Source: Idiomarina sp. MD25a
Lineage (GTDB): Bacteria; Pseudomonadota; Gammaproteobacteria; Enterobacterales; Alteromonadaceae
Assembly (NCBI RefSeq): GCF_001870515.1
Contig: NZ_MDGT01000001.1
Span: 124,001 to 188,000 of the forward strand
DNA: 64,000 nt
Direction: 5' to 3'
Position numbers and translations under genes: made by a program
Shown here: in pieces, positions 8,578 to 17,307 of the stretch
Layout of the letters: the number at the start of each line of letters is the position of its first letter
Position numbering within the stretch: position 1 is the first letter of the stretch
The notes under the pieces: generated by a model
Told to the model about the DNA's origin: nothing
The model's input: the letters and a program-made list of their open reading frames with translations, nothing else
Databases searched by the model: none

Positions 8578-9251
8578 GCTCAGAATTTGAATTACAACAA
8601 ACCGAACACGGCATCCAATTAGTTTGGACAGCAGGCCCTAAAGGTATCAAACCGCTTGATCTTGATTTCCGGGCGGGAAAATCAGGTTACCGCGCGGTTA
8701 ACTCAAACTTGAAATCAGAATCTCTGATAAAGGCACTCGGTATTACTGGCAAGCGCAAACCATCCGTACTCGACGCAACGGCTGGTTTGGCTCGTGACGC
8801 ACTCATGGTTGCCGCGTTCGGATCATTGGTTGATTTAATTGAGCGTCACCCGATGGTTCGTATTCTACTCAAGGATGCACTTGAACGTGGTCGTAATGGT
8901 GCCGATAAAATTGCGGACTGTTGCCAACGCATGCAACTACTTGAGCTCGAGCACGTTAAACAGGTTTCTTCAGAACAGTACGATGTGGTATACCTCGATC
9001 CGATGTATCCAAAATCGGGTAAACAGCGCGCTCAAGTAAAAAAAGACATGCAAATGTTTCAGCAGTTAGTCGGCGGCGATGAAGATGCGGACGACCTAAT
9101 TGCTCCAGCGCTAAATGCGGCTAAATTTCGTGTGGTCGTAAAGCGTCCTGATCATGCCGACTTTTTAGGGCAAAGAGAACCGAATACGCAAATCAAGAGT
9201 AAAAAGCATCGATTTGATGTTTATATAAAGCAAGGATTCGAACAGCTATGA
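8574..9251 (+). CDS. rsmJ: 16S rRNA (guanine1516-N2)-methyltransferase
   Basis: SAM-dependent methyltransferase of the RsmJ (YhiQ) family, which makes m2G1516 in 16S rRNA. The 225-residue protein has the family segments PLDLDFRAGKSGYR, SAM-binding VLDATAGLARDALMVAAFG (about 64-82), LIERHP (about 87-92), and the catalytic motif YLDPMYP (about 141-147). The C-terminal KSKKHRFDVY matches the family end. Overlaps elaA and the peroxiredoxin gene by 4 nt each. Confidence 0.93.
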   Translation: MSSEFELQQTEHGIQLVWTAGPKGIKPLDLDFRAGKSGYRAVNSNLKSESLIKALGITGKRKPSVLDATAGLARDALMVAAFGSLVDLIERHPMVRILLKDALERGRNGADKIADCCQRMQLLELEHVKQVSSEQYDVVYLDPMYPKSGKQRAQVKKDMQMFQQLVGGDEDADDLIAPALNAAKFRVVVKRPDHADFLGQREPNTQIKSKKHRFDVYIKQGFEQL

Positions 9252-9736
9252 TTAAAGAAAACGATTTATTACCATCGGGCTCGCTCACCTCAAAAGGTGA
9301 ACTTGGCATTCAACATTACGATCCTCAAGAGCTTTTCGCCAAAGGCACACACATCCTATTCGCTGTACCTGGTGCATTTACTCCGACCTGTTCGGAGAAA
9401 CACTTGCCAGGCTATGTGTCACTCGCAAATGAGCTTGCTAAACAAGGGGTGCAGAGTATTAATTGCGTTTCGGTCAATGATGCATTCGTGATGAAAGCTT
9501 GGGGTGACCACCTGGGGATCGGAGATGAGGTTCGGTTATTATCAGATGGTAACGGTGAATATAGCCAAACCCTAGGGCTTGCTAATGATACTGGTGCGTT
9601 TGGTGGCATTCGCTCAAAACGTTACGCCATGATTATCGTTGATGGCATCGTGGAACATCTATTCGTGGAAGATGAGAAGCAATTCGAAGTGAGTGCAGCA
9701 AAATACGTTCTTGATGTATTGAAATCTGAGCAGTAA
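9248..9736 (+). CDS. Peroxiredoxin (Prx5/AhpE-like)
   Basis: Thiol peroxidase reducing hydrogen peroxide or organic hydroperoxides. The active site PGAFTPTCSEKHLPGY (about 39-54) carries the peroxidatic Cys; FGGIRSKRYAMIIVDG (about 117-132) is typical of the Prx5 group. A second Cys lies in SINCVSVND (about 78), a candidate resolving residue; no glutaredoxin domain is attached at 162 residues. It overlaps rsmJ by 4 nt and the flavoprotein gene by 1 nt. Its physiological reductant cannot be read from the sequence. Confidence 0.9.
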   Translation: MIKENDLLPSGSLTSKGELGIQHYDPQELFAKGTHILFAVPGAFTPTCSEKHLPGYVSLANELAKQGVQSINCVSVNDAFVMKAWGDHLGIGDEVRLLSDGNGEYSQTLGLANDTGAFGGIRSKRYAMIIVDGIVEHLFVEDEKQFEVSAAKYVLDVLKSEQ

Positions 9737-10947
9737 TGGCGTTATTTGATGTAGTGATTATTGGTGCGGGAGCTGCCGGTTTGCACTGTGCAGCTCATGC
9801 CGCGCGAAACGGCCACAAGGTTATCGTGGTAGACCATGCCAAACAGGCTGGTAAAAAGATCCTCATTTCGGGGGGCGGTCGATGTAACTTCACTAACATG
9901 TATGCCAGCCCCGAGAACTATCTTTCCAGTAACCCTCACTTTTGTAAATCGGCGCTTAGTCGTTACACCCAGTGGGACTTTATTGGTTTAGTCGCAGAAT
10001 ACCAAATCCCGTATCATGAAAAGACCTTGGGACAATTATTCTGTGATGAATCAGCGAAGGACATCGTTCGCATGCTACTCGACGAGTGCGCTCGCTACGG
10101 TGCCAAAGTACAACTGAGAACCGAAGTGCTGGATGTCGAATACGAGCAAGACACTTATCGTATTAATACCTCGCAGGGTCAACTGAGCGCTAATCAACTA
10201 GTCGTCGCCTGTGGTGGACTCTCAATGCCCAAGCTAGGGGCGACACCGTTGGGCTACCAAATTGCTGAGCAATTCGGTCATTCGATCATACCTGTACGGG
10301 CGGGCTTAGTACCTTTCACTTTGCATCCAACCGAAAAAGACGCTTTTGCTGAGCTAGCTGGCGTTTCAATGAACGTAGCCGCCAGCGCCAATGATGGTCA
10401 CTTTAGTGAGGCGATGTTGTTTACTCACCGCGGCTTATCGGGTCCGGCGATGCTGCAGGTGTCCTCTTATTGGCAACCCGGCGAGGCGATTACCGTTGAC
10501 TGCCTGCCCAGTACCGATGCGTTTGAATGGCTACAAGAAAACCAAACTAAACAACCAAAGGCTCAGCTGAATACCGTATTACAGCAGCTGTTCGCGAAAC
10601 GCGTCGTCACTCAACTCGGTGCGTATCATCAATGGCCGTTGACTCAACGCCTCGCCGATATCAGCAAAAAGACGTTTAAAGCAATCGCTGAGCAACTTAA
10701 CCAATGGCAAATCAAGCCCAATGGCACCGAAGGCTATCGAACCGCCGAGGTCACCCTGGGCGGCGTTAATGTCGATGAAGTCAGCTCCCAAACCATGCAA
10801 AGTAAACTACAGCCTGGACTATTTTTCATTGGCGAAGTACTCGATGTCACCGGTTGGCTCGGTGGCTATAACTTCCAATGGGCATGGTCAAGCGCCTATG
10901 CGTGTGCGGAAGGGTTGGCTACAGTTCCTCAGACTAAGACCCATTAG
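9736..10947 (+). CDS. HI0933/BaiN-family flavoprotein
   Basis: FAD-binding NAD(P)/FAD-dependent oxidoreductase of the HI0933 family (YhiN in E. coli, called BaiN or RdsA in some annotations); the reaction is uncertain in Proteobacteria. Seen: Rossmann FAD motif VVIIGAGAAGLHCA (about 6-19), KKILISGGGRCNFTN (about 40-54), LVVACGGLSMPKLG (about 155-168), LLFTHRGLSGPAMLQ (about 231-245), and the C-terminal FAD motif VTGWLGGYNFQWAWSSA. Its ATG shares one base with the peroxiredoxin stop. The 3' end overlaps the convergent amidohydrolase gene by 14 nt. Confidence 0.9.
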   Translation: MALFDVVIIGAGAAGLHCAAHAARNGHKVIVVDHAKQAGKKILISGGGRCNFTNMYASPENYLSSNPHFCKSALSRYTQWDFIGLVAEYQIPYHEKTLGQLFCDESAKDIVRMLLDECARYGAKVQLRTEVLDVEYEQDTYRINTSQGQLSANQLVVACGGLSMPKLGATPLGYQIAEQFGHSIIPVRAGLVPFTLHPTEKDAFAELAGVSMNVAASANDGHFSEAMLFTHRGLSGPAMLQVSSYWQPGEAITVDCLPSTDAFEWLQENQTKQPKAQLNTVLQQLFAKRVVTQLGAYHQWPLTQRLADISKKTFKAIAEQLNQWQIKPNGTEGYRTAEVTLGGVNVDEVSSQTMQSKLQPGLFFIGEVLDVTGWLGGYNFQWAWSSAYACAEGLATVPQTKTH

Positions 10948-12436
10948 CCTCTCGGATTGCCACTAGCATTTGCGTAAGTGATGACTTCGAATACCACCGT
11001 CCATTAGTCATAACCCCCTGGATTGTTCGACTATTGCTGATGTCATGCAATGGGTTGCCACTGAGCATAACCAAGTCTGCCTCATAACCAGGCGCTATCT
11101 TGCCAGTCTTTAGATCCATCCATTGCGCTGTCTCAGTAGTCGCACTTCGCAATGCTGCTGCTGGTGAGTAGCCAGTCTTAACTAACGCTTTCAACTCATC
11201 GTGTATTGAAAAGCCAGGTACCATGATCGGTACGTTGGCATCGGTGCCAGCCAATACCTTGACCTGATATTCGCGCATTTTACTCAACAAAATGCGATTA
11301 GCCTCGGCGTATGCCAGCCAATAACGCTGATTACCTGCAACGCGGTCTTGTGGATAGTCATCTGGCAGTCGATAAATATTCACATCCGAAAGCCACCCCA
11401 TCATTTTTATACTCGGATGCACTGACTCGGCGATACCCCGATTCACGTATTCAAGCGCTACTTGCTTTAAAGCCCTTTGCACATTTAGCTTTTGCTTTGG
11501 AATGCTCTCTATTAGGGCGAGCGTCGATACCACAGCCATATCTTGAGCAGCTAGATTCCGTGCGATCTCAGGAGCTCGTAGGCGAACAAACTCAATAAAG
11601 TCATCTGTATTGTCTCGTGTATAACCACCAAACTCGCGGTCGAGTGCTTTAGCAAATTCTTCAATATGTGCGATTTCTTTTAGGTTTGAGTTCCACAACT
11701 CAGTGAGCTTTACCCCCCGTGGAATATGCCCTAGTATCGGAATGCCTTGATGGTAGGCTTCATTGGCTAGTGCACTAAAGTCATCATTGCTCAACTCGGT
11801 GTATACTTTAATCGCGTCGTAACCCGCAGCTTTCAACTCAGTCACATGGGTTTTCATATCTGTGATGACGGTTACCGGTTCAACCTTGGCTGCCCACTTA
11901 TGAAACAACTGCTCGAATAGTCCTGTGCTATTATGTCGGCGAGAGGCTACGAATAGATCAGGGCCCGGTCTACCCTGGCTGATTTGTTGACGCCACTGCA
12001 AATGCTCTTCACTTCCATTCAGTTCACGAACATGTGTTACTCCGTTCGCTAAATAAAGCAGTAAGTCATTAGGGCTTTGCCACAAGTGTACATGCGCATC
12101 GATCAGCCCCGGTATCAAGAACATACCTGTGGCATCAATTTGCTCAGCATCTTCGGGTATAGCAATATCGTTACCAACCGCCTCAATGATTCCGTTATTG
12201 ATCAGTAGGATCTGATTAAACAACATGTGCTCGCCAAGGCTATCTAGCACACTGGCGTTGACGATTGCGTAATGTCCTTGGGGTCGTTCAAATGGAACGA
12301 CTTCGACAGGGGGAACGCTCGCGCCCCACGCTCGCTCTATTTGTTGGTTTATTAGGATGAAGCTGAATGCACATATAATGATAAGAGCGATGAGAATGAA
12401 CAGCATCACTTTTTTTAGGGAATTGAATTTCATCAT
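10934..12436 (-). CDS. Membrane-anchored amidohydrolase (imidazolonepropionase-like)
   Basis: Amidohydrolase-superfamily protein, probably periplasmic, anchored by one N-terminal helix (about residues 8-30). The metal centre is intact: HVH in IPGLIDAHVHLW (about 115), the Lys in AAGYDAIKVYTEL that can be carboxylated, a His in ILGHIPRGV, and the catalytic Asp in AGTDANVPI. The C-terminal LKTGKIAPGYEADLVMLSGNPL restores the small beta-sandwich typical of prolidase/imidazolonepropionase-like members. At 500 residues it is complete. Substrate unknown; peptides or amide xenobiotics are usual for the group. An AraC-type regulator lies 83 nt upstream on the same strand and may control it. Confidence 0.83.
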   Translation of the reverse strand: MMKFNSLKKVMLFILIALIIICAFSFILINQQIERAWGASVPPVEVVPFERPQGHYAIVNASVLDSLGEHMLFNQILLINNGIIEAVGNDIAIPEDAEQIDATGMFLIPGLIDAHVHLWQSPNDLLLYLANGVTHVRELNGSEEHLQWRQQISQGRPGPDLFVASRRHNSTGLFEQLFHKWAAKVEPVTVITDMKTHVTELKAAGYDAIKVYTELSNDDFSALANEAYHQGIPILGHIPRGVKLTELWNSNLKEIAHIEEFAKALDREFGGYTRDNTDDFIEFVRLRAPEIARNLAAQDMAVVSTLALIESIPKQKLNVQRALKQVALEYVNRGIAESVHPSIKMMGWLSDVNIYRLPDDYPQDRVAGNQRYWLAYAEANRILLSKMREYQVKVLAGTDANVPIMVPGFSIHDELKALVKTGYSPAAALRSATTETAQWMDLKTGKIAPGYEADLVMLSGNPLHDISNSRTIQGVMTNGRWYSKSSLTQMLVAIREANGS

Positions 12437-12519
12437 GATTGCTTACCTTGTTCGAGAAACATACAACCACGATAGATAGATAGAGAAGTTTAAGCTGGTC
12501 GATTTCTAAAAAAAGCGAG

Positions 12520-13551
12520 TCAATTCTGAAAGTCTCGCAAATTTTTTCTAAATTGGGATGGTGTAAGGCCTATTTCACGTTTAAACGCACGGTTAAAAGG
12601 AGGTAAGGAATTAAAACCGTGGTTAAGCGCAAGGGTAAGAATCGGTAAATGGTCATACTCTCGACTCTCTAAGCACCTCACAACGGCATCAACTCGTAAA
12701 GAATTAATGTAGTGGCTGAAGTTGCTATAACCACTATGCTTATTTATCAGCGCTCTTAGCTTGTGCTCTGCCACGCCGAGCGCTGTTGCTAAATCTTTCA
12801 CGCTCAGCTTCTCCCGGCAGTACAAACGTTCAGTTTGCATTAAACTGTCCAGTTTCTGCATCCAATGCTTATCGATATCGGTCTGCTTGTTGCCATTGTC
12901 TCCTCTACGATAAAAAGCCAACGCTGAGGTATCTCCCTTTACTAACCACAAGGTGAGCGAAGTGATGGGCAACCAAACACTCATTGCCTGAGTCGTCGCT
13001 TGTGCACTGCGTAACCATATCGAACCTACGAAAATGGCGATTAGTATAGAGAGTGAAATAATCACGACGAAATACAGCCGATAACGTCTGCGTCGTTCGA
13101 TAAGGTCATCCGCTCGACCGGATAAAGTCACAACTAACATATGAATAACTACGGTCACAGCGAGGCCGATGACCAGCAACGGCCACTCAGGTGGCAGCTT
13201 TTCAATAATTCCTAACCAAACCATTCGTTCTGCAAGCATTGAGCTCGTTAATAGCAAAGCGACTAACATATGCCGATAGCTCAAACGAAAATAAGGGTGG
13301 AACAACGTCAAAACTAAGAACCACGTTACTGGAATCAGTAAAGTATCAAGCAAACGAAAGGGAATTTGAACTGTATGAGGGAGCTGTATATCAGTTGGCA
13401 TCGTGCCTAATAAAAAGCAAGCCAATAAAAAGTTGCTTGAAAGTAAGAGGTAGTAACGCGGTGAGCGCGGCAAATCTCGAATGATCACGACTGTCATCAA
13501 CAATAAAAAACCGAGAGCAGAAAATCGAATAGCCGCATCAATAAATAACAT
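12520..13551 (-). CDS. Membrane-embedded AraC-family transcription regulator
   Basis: N-terminal half (about residues 1-205) is hydrophobic with some six or seven membrane helices separated by short basic loops (for example RRRRYRLY); the C-terminal 100 residues form an AraC double helix-turn-helix (KDLATALGVAEHKLRALINK, then GFNSLPPFNRAFKREIGLTPSQFRK). Such membrane AraC proteins are thought to sense a signal at the membrane while binding DNA. It sits upstream of the amidohydrolase on the same strand and divergent from a small envelope-protein gene, so either could be a target. Ligand unknown. Confidence 0.85.
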   Translation of the reverse strand: MLFIDAAIRFSALGFLLLMTVVIIRDLPRSPRYYLLLSSNFLLACFLLGTMPTDIQLPHTVQIPFRLLDTLLIPVTWFLVLTLFHPYFRLSYRHMLVALLLTSSMLAERMVWLGIIEKLPPEWPLLVIGLAVTVVIHMLVVTLSGRADDLIERRRRYRLYFVVIISLSILIAIFVGSIWLRSAQATTQAMSVWLPITSLTLWLVKGDTSALAFYRRGDNGNKQTDIDKHWMQKLDSLMQTERLYCREKLSVKDLATALGVAEHKLRALINKHSGYSNFSHYINSLRVDAVVRCLESREYDHLPILTLALNHGFNSLPPFNRAFKREIGLTPSQFRKNLRDFQN

Positions 13552-13690
13552 GTGCCTCAGATGCCCATTATTCTATTATGTAATAAGAGCTTAGCTCGCC
13601 CTTTTGCAACTTACCAGCTACCCTTGCCAGCAAGCATTAACCAACACATACTGACGTTGCCTAACAACTTATAAAGATAACCGCTATACA

Positions 13691-14320
13691 ATGAAAAATA
13701 GATATCTTTTGCTCATCCTTGCGCTGCTGATCGCAGCGGTAATCATCGTTTTGTATATGAGCAAGGAACAACCAAAATCGACGCCTGTTCAAGTAAATAC
13801 GCCAAGGTTAAACCAAGAGCAGCCCTCAAAAGCTCCACTCGCTTCACCCAAACGCAGCACAGAACCGCGTATCGCGCAGTTCGACGAGACACTTTCTGTT
13901 AATGCGGAGCCCGAGCAGCCGACAGCGATGCAAACACTGATTGGCCAGCTATCTGCACCGCGTGGGTTATCCAATACGGCGACAGAGAGGGCGTTTAGAC
14001 TACGAAACTTCGACAATTTCATTAATCAACTGGGTGGCGCCGTACAACACAAGGACTTTGAATACGACTTTCGGGCAGCATTAAAAAATGCCGCAGAGCA
14101 GACTTCATCCGCGTTTCAACGCAGTGCAGCCTGTAACGATGTTATTTGCGCTGCTGTCTTCGAATACACCGCAACGAGCGATGTCCAAACGATTTATAAG
14201 TCGTTAGTCGAGAACATCAGCGAAACTAGCAGTATCGTTATTCAACCCGTGACTGTGAGTGGCACTCAAGAATTACGCGTATTGGTCAGACGCGGCGTCG
14301 CGAGTATCGTTATCGATTAG
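13691..14320 (+). CDS. Unknown single-pass envelope protein
   Basis: Not assigned to a family. The 209-residue product has a membrane helix at residues about 4-23, then a proline/glutamine/serine-rich stretch (about 25-75) typical of a periplasmic linker, then a compact C-terminal domain (about 90-209) with a Cys pair in SAACNDVICAAVFEY and beta-rich sequence ending VLVRRGVASIVID. Topology suggests an inner-membrane anchor with a periplasmic domain, possibly disulfide bonded. It is divergent from the AraC gene across 139 nt. Confidence 0.6.
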   Translation: MKNRYLLLILALLIAAVIIVLYMSKEQPKSTPVQVNTPRLNQEQPSKAPLASPKRSTEPRIAQFDETLSVNAEPEQPTAMQTLIGQLSAPRGLSNTATERAFRLRNFDNFINQLGGAVQHKDFEYDFRAALKNAAEQTSSAFQRSAACNDVICAAVFEYTATSDVQTIYKSLVENISETSSIVIQPVTVSGTQELRVLVRRGVASIVID

Positions 14321-14415
14321 CGCGCCACCGTCTTTTATCATTTTCATGTAAAGGACGCACTAAAGGCCAATAAATTGCGTATACTCAATCAATAGGAACT
14401 TGTTTGGAGTGTATT

Positions 14416-14883
14416 ATGCGCAACGCTTTTTCTCGCCGCTCGGCCTGGCTCACGACAGCTGTTATGCTTTTGGGGCTAGCAGCTTGTTCCTCGAAACCTT
14501 CCACCGTTATGGTTGGTGAGGCGCGTCCTGCGATCAACGTCGACGCTGTCAAACTCTATCTAAAAGAACCCACACAATATGAAACGGTCGCGCTGCTATC
14601 TGTTTCAAGTGACGGTAGTTGGAGCTTCGGTGATCAAGCCCAAATGGACGCGGTTGTCCAACGACTTAAGGAACAAGCGGCAAAGTTAGGTGCCAATGGT
14701 GTTCTGTTACAAGCAACGGGGGAAAAGCGTGATAGCTCGGTCTATGTTGGTACCGGGTTGGGCAGTTATTCGGGTAATTTAGGCTTAAGTGTTCAACTTG
14801 GACGCATGTTTGGTTTAACCGACAAAACCGCCGAAGGTGTGGCGATATACGTGCCGGTGGAAGAATCCGAAAACTCGCAATAG
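14416..14883 (+). CDS. Small outer-membrane lipoprotein
   Basis: Signal peptide with lipobox LAAC (Cys about residue 23) followed by SS, so sorting to the outer membrane is expected. The mature part holds YETVALLSVSSDGSW and QMDAVVQRLKEQAAKLGANG, a pattern shared with small lipoproteins that fold around a metal-independent alpha/beta core (DUF4156-like in appearance, not certain), then a glycine/serine-rich segment. The ATG at 14416 is preferred over an in-frame TTG at 14404 because GGAG lies 7 nt before it. Function unknown. Confidence 0.72.
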   Translation: MRNAFSRRSAWLTTAVMLLGLAACSSKPSTVMVGEARPAINVDAVKLYLKEPTQYETVALLSVSSDGSWSFGDQAQMDAVVQRLKEQAAKLGANGVLLQATGEKRDSSVYVGTGLGSYSGNLGLSVQLGRMFGLTDKTAEGVAIYVPVEESENSQ

Positions 14884-14907
14884 CGTGCACCGCAGTTGGA
14901 TGCACGC
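14883..14907. terminator. Hairpin between convergent genes
   Basis: Perfect 7-bp inverted repeat GCGTGCA / TGCACGC with an 11-nt loop, immediately after the lipoprotein stop and before the 3' end of the convergent NAD(P)-binding gene. No T-run follows on either strand, so a terminator role is only suggested by position. Confidence 0.35.
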
Positions 14908-14919
14908 CATGCAATCAAA

Positions 14920-15564
14920 TTAGATCGCCTTAACAGCGGCCTCTACACCTTGTTCGCCCGTCAGTGCATCGAAGTGCTTGCCAATCGTATTATCTGCATC
15001 AAGACAACGGATTAGAATACGAGCCACATCTTCTCTTGCGATGGTGCCTCGCCCTAAGTTCTCGGCAAGTTCCACTTTCTCTGTACCTGGCTCATCAGTT
15101 AAGCCACCAGGGCGCACAATAGTCCAGTCAAGTTCGCTACGCATTAACTCTTTGTCGGCATAATGTTTTGCGACATAGTAGGGTAGTAAATCTTCGTTCC
15201 AATGCTCGCGGTTATGTGCCTGCAGCGCACTAACTAAGATGAAACGGTCGGCAGCAACCGCGTGCGCTGCTTCCATCGTTTTAACAGCACCGTCCAAATC
15301 AACCATGAGCGTTTTATCGTCGCCTGTCGCGCCACCAGAGCCCGCCGTAAAAATTACCGCATCGATATCTTCAAACGCTTTCTCAATGTCGTTTACAGGA
15401 CCTTCAAGATCCAACAAACGCGCGTCGACACCCTGATCTTTCCAACCATCCACTTGTGCTTGCTTGCGCACCATAGCAACGACTGGGTGAGTCTTTGCAT
15501 GTTGCAACTGCTCGACCACATGCGTGCCTATTTTCCCATTTGCCCCAATCACTGCAACTTTCAT
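14920..15564 (-). CDS. NAD(P)-binding atypical SDR protein (YhfK/NmrA-like)
   Basis: Rossmann-fold protein of the atypical short-chain dehydrogenase group. Nucleotide motif VIGANGKIGTHVVEQL (about 4-19), AVIFTAGSGGATG (about 72-84), FILVSALQAHN and LDWTIVRPGGLTDEPG; the usual YxxxK is present as YYVAKHYADK. Such proteins serve as NADPH-linked reductases or redox sensors; substrate unknown. Start ATG at 15564 has GGAGG 5 nt upstream, favoured over an in-frame codon 21 nt earlier. 214 residues. Confidence 0.82.
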   Translation of the reverse strand: MKVAVIGANGKIGTHVVEQLQHAKTHPVVAMVRKQAQVDGWKDQGVDARLLDLEGPVNDIEKAFEDIDAVIFTAGSGGATGDDKTLMVDLDGAVKTMEAAHAVAADRFILVSALQAHNREHWNEDLLPYYVAKHYADKELMRSELDWTIVRPGGLTDEPGTEKVELAENLGRGTIAREDVARILIRCLDADNTIGKHFDALTGEQGVEAAVKAI

Positions 15565-15712
15565 AATGCCTCCAGCTATCCACAAAATATCAATTTATAA
15601 ACAGATTACGAAAAAGTCCTGTTAAGAGTTCACGATGTTGGGGGATCTGAGTAGACATTTAGATACGTATTAGTCATGATTTATTACATTCAATTATATA
15701 GGATTTGCTGTC

Positions 15713-16741
15713 ATGCCGCGTCGTATCATTTCTTGTTTAGCCTTATCGGCTGCATGTCTTGCGCCCGCTGTTCAAGCTCAGGAGCTCTCCTCGATGCAGC
15801 AGTGTCTATTGGACGCAATGAATAAAGAAAACGCCTCATTAACTATCGCTGAGGTAAGACAGCAATGCACCGAGAAACTTCGAGAAGAAGATAACCAGGA
15901 CGTAGTAAAAATTGATGAGGTAAAAGAGCCTGGCGCATTGACCAAACGCTTACAAAGCGAAAAAGTAACCGAGTTTGATCCATACGTGCTCACGCCCCAC
16001 CGCCGTAATTACCTCTTACCGGTTTGGGGAACGACCGATATCAATACCGCACCGTATCAAAACTTTCAGGGCTACGAAGATAGCCTCGAAGAATACGAGG
16101 CAAAACTGCAACTGAGCTTTAAAGTACCTATCAATAAGGAAAGCTTGCTTATTGAAGGGGATAAGCTATTTTTCGGCTTTAGTATGCAATCATGGTGGCA
16201 GGTTTATGCTAGCAATATCTCTAAACCCTTTCGAGAAACGAACTACCAGCCCGAAATATTTTATACCACACCGACAGGTTGGCATCCGTTTGGTACTAAT
16301 ACCGGCTTAGCGATTGGTGTTGAGCATTTATCAAATGGACGTAGCCAAGAACTTTCACGCAGTTGGAACCGCGCCTATGTGCAGTTGGTCGCCGAAAAGG
16401 GTCCCTTTGTGTTTAGCCTAAAACCTTGGATTCGCTTTCAAGAAGACGAAAAATCCGATCCGATGCAGTCTTCAGGCGACGACAACCCTGATATTACCGA
16501 CTACGTTGGCGATTATGAATTCACCATCGCTGCTAATATCGATGACTTTGAATACACATTAAATCTGCGACATGCCATCGAAACAGGTCGTGGCTCAGCG
16601 GAATTCAACTTCACCTTCCCACTTTGGGGCAAATTCATTGGCTATACCAGTTTGTTTACTGGATACGGCGAGAGCTTAATTGACTACAACCATAAACAAA
16701 CACGTTTTGGTGTCGGTATCGCACTCAATAATGTTCTCTAA
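15713..16741 (+). CDS. pldA: Outer-membrane phospholipase A
   Basis: Calcium-dependent OMPLA, a 12-strand beta-barrel hydrolysing phospholipids in the outer membrane. Signal peptide ends at VQAQ (about residue 22); a soluble N-terminal segment with two Cys precedes the barrel. The catalytic set is visible in EHLSNGRSQELSRSWNRAY (about residues 204-222): His and Ser of HLSNG and the Asn of SWNR. Amphipathic strands run to the terminal ...VGIALNNVL. 342 residues, slightly longer than E. coli (289). It stands alone here and overlaps the convergent DUF1415 gene by 4 nt. Confidence 0.9.
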   Translation: MPRRIISCLALSAACLAPAVQAQELSSMQQCLLDAMNKENASLTIAEVRQQCTEKLREEDNQDVVKIDEVKEPGALTKRLQSEKVTEFDPYVLTPHRRNYLLPVWGTTDINTAPYQNFQGYEDSLEEYEAKLQLSFKVPINKESLLIEGDKLFFGFSMQSWWQVYASNISKPFRETNYQPEIFYTTPTGWHPFGTNTGLAIGVEHLSNGRSQELSRSWNRAYVQLVAEKGPFVFSLKPWIRFQEDEKSDPMQSSGDDNPDITDYVGDYEFTIAANIDDFEYTLNLRHAIETGRGSAEFNFTFPLWGKFIGYTSLFTGYGESLIDYNHKQTRFGVGIALNNVL

Positions 16742-17289
16742 CGCTTACCTGCTGTAATCGTCGCCAGCTGTTGAGCAAAGTACTCAGCACCTCGGCGGCG
16801 GCAATATTCGATATTACGCTCCGGAATCTTCTCGGGGTGCTCAAATTGCTCTAATGCCTCTTCCATCATAGCCTCTCGAAGCAAATGTAGCACCGGAAAA
16901 GGAGAGCGGTTGGTGTAGTTCTCTGGGTCGCTTTGCTTGGCATCCGCAAAGCAATAGTCGGGATGGAAGTGAGCTAATTGAAATTCACCATCGAAACCTT
17001 GCATCGCTATGAGCTCGTTGGCTTGGTCGACTAAATCCAAAAAGTCATAAAACCCCTCCACGCCTTTAGGAACAATCAGGAGTGTAGTCGCAATAGCGTC
17101 GTTCTGTTGCAAGTTTAACAACTCGTTATTCAGTGTTTCGAGTTGAGTCTGCCGATCTTGCTCAGCTACAACGCAGTATCGGATACGCTTGGCATCGACT
17201 TCCGGTCGTGCAAATGGGCAAAAGTTGAACTTAACCACAACCTCTTGTACCCAGCGTTGGGTTTGGTCAATAATGGCTTGTTGTTCCAT
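16738..17289 (-). CDS. DUF1415 family protein
   Basis: Conserved cytoplasmic protein of unknown function, common in gammaproteobacteria. Family marks: QRWVQEVVVKFNFCPFARPE near the N-terminus, LIVPKGVEGFYDFLDLVDQ, FQLAHFHPDYCFAD and NRSPFPVLHLLREAMMEEAL. The conserved Cys, His and Asp residues in these blocks hint at catalysis or metal binding but no reaction is known to me. 183 residues, full length. Confidence 0.85.
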   Translation of the reverse strand: MEQQAIIDQTQRWVQEVVVKFNFCPFARPEVDAKRIRYCVVAEQDRQTQLETLNNELLNLQQNDAIATTLLIVPKGVEGFYDFLDLVDQANELIAMQGFDGEFQLAHFHPDYCFADAKQSDPENYTNRSPFPVLHLLREAMMEEALEQFEHPEKIPERNIEYCRRRGAEYFAQQLATITAGKR

Positions 17290-17307
17290 CGTTTATTATC
17301 CTAAATT

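Noticed and set aside
12471-12484. Short tandem GATA-type repeat before the amidohydrolase gene
   Set aside because: Only about three units; too short to support phase variation or a repeat call.
15262-15600. Open frame antisense to the NAD(P)-binding protein
   Set aside because: His/Arg/Cys-rich shadow composition; the opposite strand has a clear Rossmann motif and Shine-Dalgarno.
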